From: Telopea speciosissima
Lineage: Eukaryota > Streptophyta > Magnoliopsida > Proteales > Proteaceae
Reading direction: 5' to 3'
Assembly: GCF_018873765.1 (NCBI RefSeq)
Contig: NC_057924.1
Span: forward strand, 3,906,001-3,970,000
Length of the DNA stretch: 64,000 nt
The notes under the pieces: generated by a model
Told to the model about the DNA's origin: nothing
Databases searched by the model: none
Seen by the model: only the letters and a program-made list of their open reading frames with translations
Part shown: one piece after another, positions 1 through 12,064 of the stretch
Layout of the letters: every line of letters begins with the position of its first letter
Numbering within the stretch: position 1 is the stretch's first letter
Position numbers and translations under genes: made by a program

Positions 1-162
1 TCTTAAAAATAAGTCACTAACATAAAGAGGTAAAATGGTCTTTTCATTTAAAAAACTAACAGTCCACTAACACCATAAGCCATCAGGGACTGATACGTAA
101 AATGTTAAACATGGGGGTGTTTTATTATTGTTTCAAACACCGGGGGTGCATATAATTTGCTC
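1..162. mobile_element. Right end of a Mutator-like element, cut by the window edge
   Basis: The stretch ends in AATTTGCTC at 155-162. Read inwards from there it has G-rich and C-rich blocks (GGGGGTG twice), then a gap, then the words 'ggtgttagtgg' and 'ccattttacc'. The same layout closes the elements at 21643-23179 and 38606-42522, which is why I assign it to the same Mutator-like group. The left half lies outside the window, so the target duplication cannot be checked. Confidence 0.5.
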
Positions 163-167
163 TTTTT

Positions 168-360
168 TTTAAAACAAAAAATGAAAAATGAACTCTATCC
201 TGGACAAGTGGTTCCTGCACCAATGCCCCAGCTAATGAGAGTGTGTATATGCAAACATCAAATCAAGAAGGGAGTACCAGCCAATGAGAGTGTGTATGTA
301 GGCATCAAATCAAGAAGGGTGCAATCGTCATTTTACAAGCCCCTGTTTCCCTCATCTGTT
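168..360 (+). repeat. Left copy of the inverted repeat that flanks the mini-gene array
   Basis: About 190 bp here match 13668-13862 in the opposite orientation. Both can be read through 'ctggacaagtggttcctgcacc' and 'cccctgtttccctcatctg'-like words. On the right side this sequence lies upstream of array copy 11. On the left it is an orphan promoter-side fragment pointing right, with no exon behind it. An open frame across it (157-405) simply follows the repeat and is not a gene. Confidence 0.7.
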
Positions 361-429
361 TTTATTTTTTTATTTTATTGTGATAACCCTCAATGCATCG
401 AATAAATCCAATTGAAACAATCCCAGCAT

Positions 430-1343
430 GATAAGGCCCAAGCCCATTGGAGGGATTGAAAAGTTTGCTCAGATTGGACCAGAGCCGGCAATTAATCTCA
501 AAGCCAATAAATAGGTTTGGGCTTGGGCTATGTTTCCCTCTTAGACTTTGGTTTGGGCTTGACCACCCAGCCGGGTTGATGCCTAGCCTAGATGAAAGCC
601 CATCAAAATAACTAGGGTTTGAAAAACCCGGATTGGATTGGTTCTATTGATACTTAATTGATATGGATATTGGTATCAGTATTGGTTTTGCCGACAACTG
701 ATACCGTAAACTAAATCTTTATTTTCATCAATTGATTTGGATCGAAATCTTCAAAGATCCCTGATTGATTTCAATGGATCAAAATCAATTTGTAACGGAT
801 GATCTAGAATCCAATTCCAGTTTTTTTAACCATGGAAATAGCACTTTAAGGCTCCGTTTCGTTGAATTCTAACTTGGTTAAATACATTGAAGATACTATC
901 TACTCATAATTACCATAATGCCCTTATGAGTAGATATTATCCCTAAAGTGCCCTCGTCTTCCCTCAAAACTTTGGCTAGAACCGTCACCCTCCTAACTCT
1001 CACCCACGGCTCCAGAGCAGCCCTCACCACCGACGTCACTCCATTGGCATCGTGCTGCAATGTATAAAAAACACTTAAACCCGGAGGTCGGCACTCCTTA
1101 AACAAATTCTGCAATTCTACATTGAATAACTAGGCACGAAACAGAGATTCAAACCCAGAACTACATCAAATTTTCATTTCGAGCAAACTATTTACAACCC
1201 AAAACTGTAGAAAATAGCAAAAACCCTTTTAACACATTATCATTGAGCGAACCTCATACAAAAACGCCCAAACATTTAAGCAAATAACAAATCCCCCCTT
1301 GAACATAGCAAAAATCGACAACTTAGATCAAACCCCTTCAAAT
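430..1343. repeat. Array spacer, copy A
   Basis: This is a roughly 0.9-kb spacer without a convincing gene. It recurs at 1880-2886 and 12065-13077. Shared landmarks are a 'gggcttgggctatgtttccc' block, a 'gatatggatattggtatcag' block, a GATCTAGAATCC block, and the A-rich stretch 'acccaaactgtagaaaatag' just before the array exon. It lies downstream of the minus-strand copies, so it may derive from the 3' flank of the founder gene. Confidence 0.7.
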
Positions 1344-1840
1344 CTACTTGCTCAAAGTAAGATGAACAACTTCCTCCGACGGTATGGTTTCAACATCATA
1401 CTTGGTGTTTATCACATTGATCTCACGGTTGTTCACTAAATCAACGGTTACGAGGCTATCATCTTTGCTTATTGTAAATCCAATGTCATCGCTGATCTCC
1501 TCATTTTGGATACCGATGCTAACCTCTTTTTCGTCATGCTTCCAATCCGTCATAGTATTCTCGATCATGCCGGGAATAGGAACACTGGGTATTCTGACTG
1601 GAATAACAAACACTACAATTAAAACAAAAATAACTACTACATATTGAAATGGGAATGAGAAAAGTAGATTAGCTTACCGCTGGCTAAAACTAAACCGTCC
1701 GGAACAACGATCGGGGGTGACTCTGTAATCGATTGGGGTCTAGGGGACCGAGTTCTGGAATATCCAAAATCGTCCGAAGGGAGAAAACGTGGACATTGAG
1801 CTACTTACTTCAGACAATGGAGGAATAAGGTAATCGCCCT
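1344..1840 (-). pseudogene. Array copy 1 (dead)
   Basis: Exon 2 is 1344-1612, the intron 1613-1677 (GTAAGC...GTAG) and exon 1 1678-1840. The start codon is ATG to AGG, and CAA at codon 12 has become TAA. Exon 2 lost one codon (INTKYD where the other copies have INTTKYD) but is otherwise open. Confidence 0.75.
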
Positions 1841-1879
1841 AGCAGAGCTCTTTGAGTTTTGAGGAATTCGTTATAAGAG

Positions 1880-2886
1880 ATTAGTATCAGAGATTGGACT
1901 AGAGCAGACAATTAATCTCAAAGCCAATAAATAGATTTGGGCTTGGGCTATGTTTCCCTCTTAGACCTGGGTTTGGGCTTGACCACCCAGCCGGGTTGAT
2001 GCCTAGCCTAAATGAAAGCCCATCAAAATAACTAGAGTTTGAAAAAACCGGATTGGATCGATTCTATTGATACTAAATTAACATGGATATTGGTATCAGT
2101 ATTGGTTTTGCCGGCAACCGATACCGTGAACTAAATACTTATTTTCATCAATTGATTTGGATCAAAATCCGGAGTTTGGCCAATCGTATTTCAAATTCTA
2201 ATATGAAGGCAATGCTGACTGATTCTTCAACAATCCCTGATTGATTTCAATAGATCAAAATCAATTTGTAAATGATGATCTAGAATCCAATTCCAGGTTT
2301 TTTAACCATGAAAGTACCACTTTAAGGCTCCCTTTCGTTGAATTTTAACTCAGGTTAAGTAAGGGTTCATTGAATTTTAAATTGGTTAAATACATTGAAG
2401 ATGCTATCTACTCATAATTACCACAATGCCCTTATGAGTAGATATTATCCCCAAAATGCCCTCGTCTTCCCCCAAAACTTGGAATCGTCGCCCTCCCAAC
2501 TCTCACCCATGGCTCCAGAGCAGCCCTCACCGCCAGTGTTACTCCACCGGCATCGTGCTATAAAGTATAAAAAACACTTAAACCAGGAGGTCGGCACTCC
2601 TTAAACAAATCCTGCAATTCTACATTGAATAACTAGGCTCGAAACAGAGATTCAAACCTAAAACTACATCAAATTCCCATTTTGAACAAACTATTTACAA
2701 CCCAAAACTGTAGAAAATAGTAAAAACCCTTCATAAACAGAGATTTCTATAAAAAATAGCAAAAACCCTTTTAATACATTATCATTGAGCGAAACTCAAA
2801 CAAAAAACACCCAAACATTTAAGCGAAGAATAAAACCACTCCTGAACATAGCAAAAATCGACAACTTAGATCAAACCCCCTCAAAT
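1880..2886. repeat. Array spacer, copy B
   Basis: Second copy of the 0.9-1.0-kb spacer, between copies 1 and 2. It has an extra block relative to spacer A: the 'gtagaaaatag' word occurs twice near 2710-2760. Spacer C shares this, so B and C are the closer pair. Confidence 0.7.
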
Positions 2887-3386
2887 CTATTTGCTCAACG
2901 TAAGATGAACAACGCCCTCCGAAGGTATGGTTTCAATATCGTACTTGGTGGTGTTTATCACATTGACCTCACGGTTGTTCACTAAATCAACGGTTACGAG
3001 GCTATCATCTTCGCTTATTGTAACCTCAGTGTCATCGTTGATCTCCTCATTTTGGATACCGATGCTAACCTCTTTTTCGTCATACTTTCAATTCACCATA
3101 ATACTCCTGGCTATGTCGGGAATAGGAACACTTGGTTTTTCGATTGGAATAACAAACACTACAATTAAAATAAAAATAACTATTACATATTGAAATGAGA
3201 ATGGGAAAAGTAGATTAGCTTACTGCTTACTAAAACTAAACCGGTGGAAACAACGATAATGGACGACTCTGTAATCGACTGGGGCCTAAGGGACCGAGTT
3301 TTGGAATATCCAGAACCATCTGAAGGGAGTAAATGTGGATATCGAGCTACTTGCTTCAGACAATGGAGGAATAAAGTAGTCGTCAT
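2887..3386 (-). pseudogene. Array copy 2 (dead)
   Basis: Exon 1 (ATG at 3384-3386) is open and the donor is intact. In exon 2 (2887-3158) the Trp codon of the conserved 'DWKHDEKE' block is TGA, truncating the protein soon after the splice. Confidence 0.75.
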
Positions 3387-3524
3387 AGCAGAGCTCTTTG
3401 AGTTTTGAGGAATTCGTTATAAGAGATTGGTATCAGAACAAAAAATACCCAAACATTTAAACGAAAAACAAAACACCCAATGAACATAGCAAAAATCGAC
3501 AACTTAGATCAAACCCCCACAAAT

Positions 3525-4541
3525 CTACTTGCTCAAAGTAAGATGAACAACGCCCTCCAATGGTATGGTTTCAACATTGTACTTGGTGGTGTTTATCACA
3601 TTTACCCCACGATTGTTCACTAAATCAACGGTTACGAGGCTATCATCTTCGCTTATTGTAACTCCAGTGTCATAGCTGATCTCCACATTTTGGATATCGA
3701 TGCTAACCTCTTTTTTGTCATGCTTTCAATCCGTCATAATACTCCCGATCATGCTGGGAATAAGAACACTTGGTTTTTCGACTGGAATAATAAACACTAC
3801 AATTAAAATAAAAATAACTACTACATATTGAAATGGGAATGGAAAAAGTAGATTAGCTTACCGCTTGCCAAAATTAAACCGTCGGGAACAACGATCGGGG
3901 GCGACTCTGTAATCGGCTGGGGCCTAGCGGACCGAGTTCTGAAATATCCAGAATTGGCCGAAGGGAGGAAACGTGGACATCGAGCTACTTGCTTCAGACT
4001 AGGGGTGTCAATGGGTCGGTTCGGTCCGATTTCGGTTTGGGCTTTTCGATTTCGGTGTGACTTTTACAGAAATCGAAACCAAACCATTAAGAAATGTTCG
4101 GTTTCGGTGTGGTTTTGATTTTGGTGCGGTTTGATTTTTATGTCAGTTTTGGTTTATGATAACTGATTGATATCGATTTGGATTTGGTTCGGTACCCCTT
4201 TTTTTTTTTTTTTTTTTGTTGAACCGCCCATATTGTTAAGTGTTAATTGAACATACTTAAGAGTTATTTTTTTTTTTTTTTGTTGAAATACTTAAGAGTT
4301 AACTAGTTAAGACATACTTAAGACCAACTGATTAATTGCTAAAACCTATAATTCTATCAAAAGTAGGGAAAACAAAAATTTGCTAAATCCTTAAAAGGCT
4401 AATAAAATAAAGTTAAAAGAGTAAAAAAGGGCCTTCTCAGTCTTCACTCTAAACTCTGTTTCGTTTCCTTCTTCTGTCAAGAGAGGGAGTCGGGAGAGTT
4501 TGTTGATCGACATCTCTGTTGTAGTCTACGGTCATTGGCAG

Positions 4542-4580
<39 letters not shown>

Positions 4581-5150
4581 TAGCTTAGGATTTTTGTTAG
4601 ATAACTCTCTCTAGACTAGGGTTTATGGTTTTGGACTTTTGGGTATAGATCTCTCTCCCTTCATACCCTGAGTCCCTGATTAGCAGATTATGTTAGTTTT
4701 CTGAAAAACAAGCGATTTTTCTTTTCTCTGCTGATTTCTCTTTGTTTCTTCTTAGTTGTTTTACAATTAGAATCTCACCAACTACTAGCTGCTCACAAGC
4801 CTCCAAATCCAATTGCAGAAGAACAATAAAAACAATAGAAACTGACAAGTGTTTTCCCATGTGGTTCCAACTTCCAACTTCCAAGTTTTATGATTAGGGC
4901 ATTTAGGGGGCAATGGGGCATTAGATTTACTCATTTATCGGGTTGGGTCGATTCAGTTTGGGTTCGGACCCAATGATTCAGATCAACGGTGCACCATCGG
5001 GCTAGCCCGAACCGAACCAAAATCGTTTGCTCTCTGTATCCACAAACCGAATCCAAACCAATAAGAGATCGGTCCGATGTGGTCCGGGCTTGTTCGGGTT
5101 GAGTATTGACACCCCTACTTCAGACAATGGAGGAATAGGGTAGTCGCCAT
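3525..5150 (-). pseudogene. Array copy 3, split by a hAT element
   Basis: The ATG is at 5148-5150. Exon 1 is interrupted after about 8 codons by the 1118-bp hAT element at 4000-5117. Independently, exon 2 has the same TGG to TGA change at the conserved Trp as copies 2, 6 and 11. Confidence 0.8.
4000..5117. mobile_element. Non-autonomous hAT-like transposon inside array copy 3
   Basis: The ends are perfect 13-bp inverted repeats: TAGGGGTGTCAAT at 4000-4012 and its complement at 5105-5117. An exact 8-bp target duplication, CTTCAGAC, lies at 3992-3999 and 5118-5125. An 8-bp duplication plus TAGGG-type ends fits the hAT superfamily. The inside has T-runs, a CT microsatellite at 4548-4577 and subterminal words like CGGTTCGG and CCGAACC. 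No transposase is visible, so it would depend on enzyme supplied elsewhere. Confidence 0.85.
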
Positions 5151-5268
5151 AGTAAAGCTCTTTGAGTTTTGAGGAATTTGTCATAAGAGATTGGTATCAG
5201 AACAAAAAACACCCAAACATTTAAATGAAAAATAAAACACCCAATGAACATAGCAAAAATCGACAACT

Positions 5269-7702
5269 GAGGTACCATTTGACAACATTTTGTTTTGTTT
5301 CTGTGCTATTAATGTTTCAAAAACACAATTAGCACAGAAAACACATTTGAGAAATCTGTTTTGTTTCACTAATTTTTTATAACAAAAATTGAAATTTATA
5401 CCCATTTTTGAACTTAAAAATATTTTTGTAATAACAACAATTTATTGTTTTTACATTTGTTGGACCAATTACTCAAAACTATTACCCGATATCTCTTTAC
5501 TATCTCCTTCTCTCGCTCACTCCAACCTACCTCTCTCTTTAGCACACGATCAACAAACCCTAAAAATCCCCAAGCTCTAACTCTCTCTCTCTCTCTCTCT
5601 CTCTCTCGCTCATCTCTCTCTTTAGCACACGCTGAAGCTCCATTGCTCTAGTTGGCACTTGAAGTCATCGTCCTCACCTCAAGCTCGAGGAGCTCTGCTG
5701 CTGTCCCTCCCTACTTCAAGGTAAATCTCTCTCTCTCTCTTTCTCTGTCTCTCTCATTCATGGTGGAACGAACAGGTTTTCTTGTAAAAAGAAAACCTAC
5801 TGCTATAAAACCTTAGATGTCAACAATAAGAATTTAAAACCTTGTACCGATTACAGCACCCCAGGACAGAGACTCGACTATTGCTATGAACCCTCGTTTG
5901 GGAGAACGATGGGTTAAACCCCTATCTATTCATCTCTATCTTTGTTTCTCGCCTCTCTCTCTCTTGCTCTGTTTTTCTTGTGCATTTTTGAAACTGTTTG
6001 AAAATCCTGCTTTGTTCTAGTTACTTCGCGTAGTACAGATGGGTTAAAACATTCAACAAATCCTGCTTTGTTCACCTTTAAACCCAGATGGGTTCAATAG
6101 TGAATGGGTATTAAATCTACCATCTTGTTAATGGATCTCAATTTGCTCTAAAGATGGTAAGGCATGCTGTTCGGATCAAAATCTCTGAACAAATCCTTAA
6201 ATGAGTGGAGAAAGCTAGTGTTGTCTCTTTCATTAAAGTTAGGAAGATGATCCTGTGTCATAACTTATTCATACAAAAATAGATAGTATCAGTGATCTTG
6301 TTGGCCCTGGACTGTATTGGAACATAGCATGCTCAAGTGTCACTTATGCTAAAACCTGAGAAACATCCTATTAGTAGTAATCCCTTACCTCGCTGGATTA
6401 CCATGAGTGCTGGTTTACTACGATTATTTCATCAAAAGAAATACTTTATTTTTTGTACAGATTCTAAATTTATTAAGTAATTTGTTGCTATTATGATCTT
6501 TCATTATTAGGGGAAGAAGAACCAAGTGAAAGACCATGGTTTTTAGTCTAGAAGTGAGTAAATAGGTGTTGGTGATTGCAGCTGTAAGTACCGCGGTCCT
6601 CGGGACGAGGGTTCCTCAGTCTTATGGCGATAAGGATTGGTTTTGATGAATAACGGCATATTGTTCCGACATATCATCATAGGTATTGGGATCATGCGCC
6701 ATAAAGAAGTGGAGTTGCCACCTAGCATTAGGGCCTAGGACCCAATGGGAGTAGCCCCATCCGGGATTAGCGGAAAGGACTACGTGATTCCATATGGTCT
6801 GGTAAAAAATTCAGGGTAAGTAGTCAAGTTACGAGAGTAGGAAGGTATTAGGCACCCACCTCGCCCGGGTAAACCGGTCTTTCCACTAGATGCTTGTTTT
6901 CGAATATTCTCTCTTAATAATATTTCCTATACTAACATGCAAAGCTAAGTTATGATGCACTAATCATGACAAAGAAAAAAAAATCATTTACTATGCATAC
7001 TAAAGCGAGTTACTTTAATTGTCTACATTATGTCCAAAATAATAAGAAAGAAAGAGACAGATACCTGTCAAGAAATACAATAGATAAATGAAAATGTACC
7101 AAATACGAAATATGTGATGTCCCATGGCTCAAGTGGAGATGGACGATCGGCTTGCCTCTCTCTTGTCGGATAGAGTAAGGACTATATGAGATGGGTTTCG
7201 TTACTCAGACTTCGTGCAGAGCAACAGCTGTATAAGGGGGTTCTTGTTATCCACGCACAAACGAGATAACGACTTGGAGGGAATGAAATTGCTCTCTTAT
7301 CGAACGGTTAATCGAAGGATCTACCCACACTCAGGAACCGGGCTTTAACAGACACTCTCTAGAGGGAAAATTAGGGGTAAAAGGGGTGGATCTCACACTA
7401 GGAGGGTCTTCCTACCCTGAAAATCCATGAAATGAGGGGAGGGACACCCTCTTATTTATAGGGGGTGTCCCACTCCTTTGACCTGGATAGGTCCTCCACA
7501 GCACCGTGGAGGACAACCACGACGTCGTGAATGACATCAGCCTGCTGACGTCGTAATCCTCTGCGGCAGCGTGGCTCCGTACAACATTATCGTGGGGGAC
7601 CTCCACAGGGCCGTGGGACACTATCCACGGCACTATGGACAGTGTGGTCCCCCTCATTTCACCTTTTGAGCTCAATGAGCTATTTTTGGGGTTCAGTGTG
7701 GT
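5269..7702. mobile_element. 2.4-kb composite insertion between array copies 3 and 4
   Basis: Array sequence stops after 'cgacaact' at 5268 and resumes at 7703 with 'ccccctcaaaactacttgc'. A few array bases are missing at the join and no clean target duplication is seen. The left part starts 'gaggtaccatttgaca' and holds CT microsatellites (5580-5606, 5729-5754). The right part (about 6550-7400) has 'aaggtattaggcacccacc' and other words I associate with leaders of plant gypsy elements, which is only a weak memory-based match. No open frame of note. It is probably two or more elements nested or deleted together. Confidence 0.45.
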
Positions 7703-7713
7703 CCCCCTCAAAA

Positions 7714-8213
7714 CTACTTGCTCAAAGTAAGATGAACAACGCCCTCCGATGGTATGGTTTCAACATCGTACTTGGTGGTATTTATCACATTAACCACACG
7801 GTTGTTCACTAAATCAACAGTTACGAAGCTATCATCTTCGCTTATTATAACCCCAGTGTCATAGCTGATTGCCTCGTATTGGATACCGATGCTAACCTCT
7901 TTTTCGTCATGCTTCAAATCTGCCATAATACTCCTGGTCATGCCGAGAATAAGAACACTTGATTTTTCGACTAGAATAACATACGCTATAATTAAAACAA
8001 AAATAACTACTACATGCTGAAATGGGAATGAGAAAAATAGATTAACTTATAGCTTGCTAAAACTAAACAGTCGGGAACAACGATTGGGGACGACTTTGTG
8101 ATCGGCTGGGGCCTAGTGGACTGAGTTCTGGAATATTCAGAATTGGCCAAAGGAAGGAAACGTGGATATTGAGCTACTTGCTTCAGACAATGGAGGAATA
8201 GGGTAGTCGTCAT
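7714..8213 (-). pseudogene. Array copy 4 (open frames, donor GT to AT)
   Basis: Both exons are open: exon 1 from the ATG at 8211-8213, exon 2 back to the stop at 7714. The intron donor reads TATAAG where intact copies read GGTAAG, so the GT has become AT and normal splicing is not expected. Without splicing the frame runs on to a 67-residue product ending SHSHFSM. Copy 10 has the same donor change. Confidence 0.65.
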
Positions 8214-8350
8214 AGTAGAGCTCTTTGAGTTTTGAGGAATTCGTCATAAGAGATTGGTATCAGAACAAAAAACATCCAAACATTTAAACGAAAAATAAAA
8301 CACCCAATGAACATAGCAAAAACTGACAACTTAGATCAAACCCCTCAAAT

Positions 8351-8850
8351 CTAATTGCTCAAAGTAAGATGAACAATGCCCTCTGACGGTATGGTTTCAA
8401 CATCGTACTTAGTGGTGTTTATCACATTGACCTCACAGTTGTTCACTAAATCAACAGTTACGAGGCTATCATCTTCGCTTATTGTAACCTTAGTGTCATC
8501 GCTGATCTCCTCGTTTTGGATACCAATGCTAACCTCTTTTTCGTTATGCTTCCAATCCGCCATAATACTTTCGGTCATGTCGGGAATAGAAATACTTAAT
8601 TTTTTGACTGGAATAACAAACACTACAATTAAAACAAAAATAACTACTACATATTGAAATGAGAATGGAAAAAGTAGATTAGCTTACCGCTTGCTAAAAC
8701 TAAATCGTCGGGAACAGCGATCGGGGGCTACTCTGTAATCGGCTAGGGCCTAGGGGAATGAGTTCTGGAATATCCAGAATCGGTCGAAGGGAGGAAACAT
8801 AGACATCGAGCTACTTGCTTTAGACAATGGAGGAATAGGGTAGTTGTCAT
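8351..8850 (-). pseudogene. Array copy 5 (dead)
   Basis: Exon 2 (8351 to about 8622) is open and ends LTLSN instead of LTLSK. Exon 1 has CAG to TAG in the conserved PRPQPIT block. Copy 9 carries the same stop and the same flanking variants. Confidence 0.75.
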
Positions 8851-8987
8851 AGCAGAGCTCTTTGAGTTTTGAGGAATTCGTTATAAGAGATTGATATTAG
8901 AACAAAAAACACCAAACATTTAAACGAAGAACAAAACATCGAAAGAACATAGCAAACATCGACAACTTAGATCAAACCCCCTCAAAT

Positions 8988-9488
8988 CTACTTGCTCAAA
9001 GTAAGATGAACAACGCCCTCCGACGGTATGGTTTCAACATCATACTTGGTGGTGTTTATCATATTGACCTCACGGTTGTTCACTAAATCAACGGTTACAA
9101 GGCTATCATCTTCGTTTATTGTAACCCCAATGTTGTTGTTGATCTCCTCGTTTTGGATACCGATGCTAACCACTTTTTTATCATGCTTTCAATCCGCCGT
9201 AATACTCCCCGATCATGCCGAGAATAGAAACACTTGATTTTTTGACAGGAATAACAAACACTACAATTAAAACAAAAGTAACTACTAAATATTAAAATGG
9301 GAATGGAAAAAATAGATTAGCTTACTACTTGTTAAAACAAAACCATCGGGAATAACGATCGGGGGAGACTCTATAATAGGCTGGGGCTCACGGGGCCTAG
9401 TTCTGGAATATCTAGAACCGGTCAAAGGGAGAAAACGTGGACATCAAGCTACTTGCTTCACACAATAGAGGAATAGGGTAGTCGTCAT
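8988..9488 (-). pseudogene. Array copy 6 (dead)
   Basis: Exon 1 has CGA to TGA just after the LKQVA block. Exon 2 has an extra G near 9208 (frameshift) and TGA at the conserved Trp. Only the second half of exon 2 is still open. Confidence 0.75.
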
Positions 9489-9626
9489 AGCAGAGCTTTT
9501 TGAGTTTTGAGGAATTCGTTATAAGATATTGGTATCAGAACAAAAAACACCCAAACATTTAAACGAAGAACAAAACACCCAATGAACATAGCAAAAACCG
9601 ACAATTTAGATCTAACCCCCTCAAAT

Positions 9627-10125
9627 CTACTTACTTAAAGTAAGATGAACAACGCCCTCCGACGGTATGATTTCAATATCGTACTTGGTGGTGTTTATCA
9701 CATTGACTTCACGATTGTTCACTAAATCAACGATTACGAGGCTATCATCTTTGCTTATTGTAACCCTAGTGTCATTGCTGATCTCCTCATTTTGGATACC
9801 ATTGTTAATCTCTTTTTCGTCATGCTTCCAATCCGTCATAATACTCTCGATCATTCCGGGAGTATGAACACTTGATTTTACGACTGGAATAACAAACACT
9901 ACAATTAAAACAAAAATAACTACTACATATTAAAATAGGAATGGGACAAGTAGATTAGCTTACGGCTTGCTAAACTAAACCGTCAGGAACAACGATCGAG
10001 GGTGATTCGATAATCGACTGGGGCCTAGAGGACCGAGTTCTGGAATATCCAGATCTGGTCGAAGGGAGGAAACATGGACATCGAGCTACTTACTTTAGAC
10101 AATTGAGGAATAGGATAGTCGCCAT
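9627..10125 (-). pseudogene. Array copy 7 (dead)
   Basis: Exon 1 has CAA to TAA at codon 12, as in copy 1, and a 1-nt deletion close to the donor. Exon 2 is open for its full length. Confidence 0.75.
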
Positions 10126-10263
10126 AGCAGAGCTCCTTGAGTTTTGAGAAATTCGTTATACGAGATTGGTATCAGAACAAAAAATACCCAAACATTTAAA
10201 CGAAAAATTAAACACCCAATGAATATAGCAAAAGCCAACAACTTAGATCAAATACCCTCAAAT

Positions 10264-10750
10264 CTACTTGCTCAAAGTTAGATGAACAACGTCCTCTGAC
10301 GTTGTGGTTTCAACATCGTACTTAGTGTTGTTTATCACATTTACATCACGGTTGTTCACTAAATCAATGGTTACGAGGTTATCATTTTTACTTATTGTAA
10401 CCCCAGTGTCATCGTTGATCTCCTCGTTTTGGATACCGATGCTAATCTCTTTTTCGTCATGTTTCAAATCTGCCATAATACTCCTGGTCATGTCGAAAAT
10501 AAGAACATTTGATTTTTTGACTGGAATAACAAACACTATAATTAAAATAAAAATAGCTACTACATCTTGAAATGAGAATGTGAAAAGTAGATTAGCTTAC
10601 CTCTTACTAAAACTAAATCATCGGTGATGACTTTGTAATCGACTAGGGTCTAAGGGACCGAGTTCTGAAATATTCAGAACCGATCGAATGGAGAAAACAT
10701 GGACATCGAGTTATTTGTTTCAGACAATGGAGGAATTGGGTAGTCACCAT
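10264..10750 (-). pseudogene. Array copy 8 (dead)
   Basis: Exon 1 has a stop (TAG) at the conserved PRPQ position and a short deletion after it. Exon 2 is open and shares MTRSIMADLKHDE with copy 4, suggesting the two descend from one unit. Confidence 0.75.
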
Positions 10751-10888
10751 ATCAGAGATCTTTGAGTTTTAAGGAATTCGTTATAAGAGATTGGTATCAG
10801 AATAAAAAACACCCAAACATTTAAGTGAAGAACAAAACACCCAATGAACATAGTAAAAATCGACAACTTAGATCAAACCCCCTCAAAT

Positions 10889-11387
10889 CTACTTGTTCAA
10901 AGTAAGATGAACAACGCCCTCCGAGGGTATGATTTCAACATCATACTTGGTGGTGTTTATCATAGTGATCTCAGAGTTGTTCACTAAATCAACGGTTATA
11001 AGGTGATCATATCGCTTATTGTAACCCCAGTGTCATCGCGGATCTCCTTGTTTTGGATACTGATGATAACCTTTTTTTCGTCATGCTTCCAATCCGCCAT
11101 AATACTCCCGATAATGCAAGGAATAGGAAAATTTGGTTTTTCGACTGGAATAACAAACACTACAATTAAAACAAAAATAATTACTAAATATTAAAGTGGG
11201 AATGAAAAAAGTAGATTAGCTTACCGCTTGCTAAAACTAAACCGTTGGGAACAACGATTGGGGGTGACTCTGTAATCGGCTAGGGCCTAGGGGAATGAGT
11301 TCTAGAATATCCAGAATCGGTCGAAGAGAGGAAACATAGACATCGAGCTACTTGCTTTAGACAATGGAGGAATAGGGTAGTTGTCAT
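10889..11387 (-). pseudogene. Array copy 9 (dead)
   Basis: Exon 2 has a 1-nt deletion near 11010, in the stretch coding for the ISEDDS block. Exon 1 has the same PRPQ to stop change as copy 5, and the flank beyond it is nearly identical to that of copy 5. Confidence 0.75.
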
Positions 11388-11525
11388 AGCAGAGCTCTTT
11401 GAGATTTGAGGAATTCGTTATAAGAGATTGATATTAGAACAAAAAACACCAAACATTTAAACGAAGAACAAAACATCGAAAGAACATAGCAAAAACCGAC
11501 AACTTAGATCAAACCCCCTCAAATA

Positions 11526-12025
11526 TTACTTGCTCAAAGCAAGATTAATAATGCCTTCCGACGGTATGGTTTCAACATTGTACTTGGTGGTGTTTATCAC
11601 ATTGACCTCACGGTTGTTCACTAAATCAACGGTTACGAGGCTATCATCTTCGCTTATTATAACCCCAGTGTCATCGCTGATCTCATCATTTTGGATACTG
11701 ATGCTAACCTCTTTTTCATCATGCTTCCAATCCATCCTAATACTCCCAGTCATATTGGGAATATGAACACTTGGTATTCCGACTGGAATAACAAACACTA
11801 CAATAAAAATAAAAATAACTACTACATATTGAAATGAGAATGAGAAAAGTAGATTAACTTATCGCTTGCTAAAACTAAACCGTTGGGAACAACGATCAGG
11901 GATGACTCTGTAATCGGCTGGGGCCTAGGGAATCGAGTTCTAGAATATCCAAAATAGGCCGAAAGGAGGAAATGTGGATATCGAGCTACTTGCTTCAGAC
12001 AATGGAGGAATAAGGTAGTTGCCAT
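11526..12025 (-). pseudogene. Array copy 10 (open frames, donor GT to AT)
   Basis: Exon 2 is 11526-11797 and exon 1 is 11863-12025, both open, and would give the full 144 residues. The donor after exon 1 reads GCGATAAG instead of GCGGTAAG, so the GT is AT. Apart from this it is the best preserved copy with copy 4. Whether any transcript is spliced, perhaps from a nearby cryptic site, cannot be seen here. Confidence 0.65.
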
Positions 12026-12064
12026 AGCAGAGCTCTTTGAGTTTTGAGGAATTCGTTATAAGAG

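Noticed and set aside
896-1114. 72-codon minus-strand frame in spacer A as a third exon of the array gene
   Set aside because: The other spacers do not keep it open and exon 2 already ends in a conserved stop. It is more likely 3' flank.
5389-5651. Short Leu/Ser-rich frames near 5.4-5.6 kb
   Set aside because: They come from CT microsatellites inside the 5269-7702 insertion.
9530-9545. 'TTGGTATCAGAAC' between array units looks like a retrotransposon primer-binding site
   Set aside because: It recurs at most unit borders and matches 11 of 12 bases, but no LTR ends CA before it and no gag or pol follows. I could not build an element from it.
1384-11766. Repeated plus-strand open frames starting MVSTSYLVVFITLTSRLF
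   Set aside because: They are antisense to array exon 2 on the minus strand and are open only because that exon is open. The minus-strand reading has a start, splice sites and a stop in register across copies.
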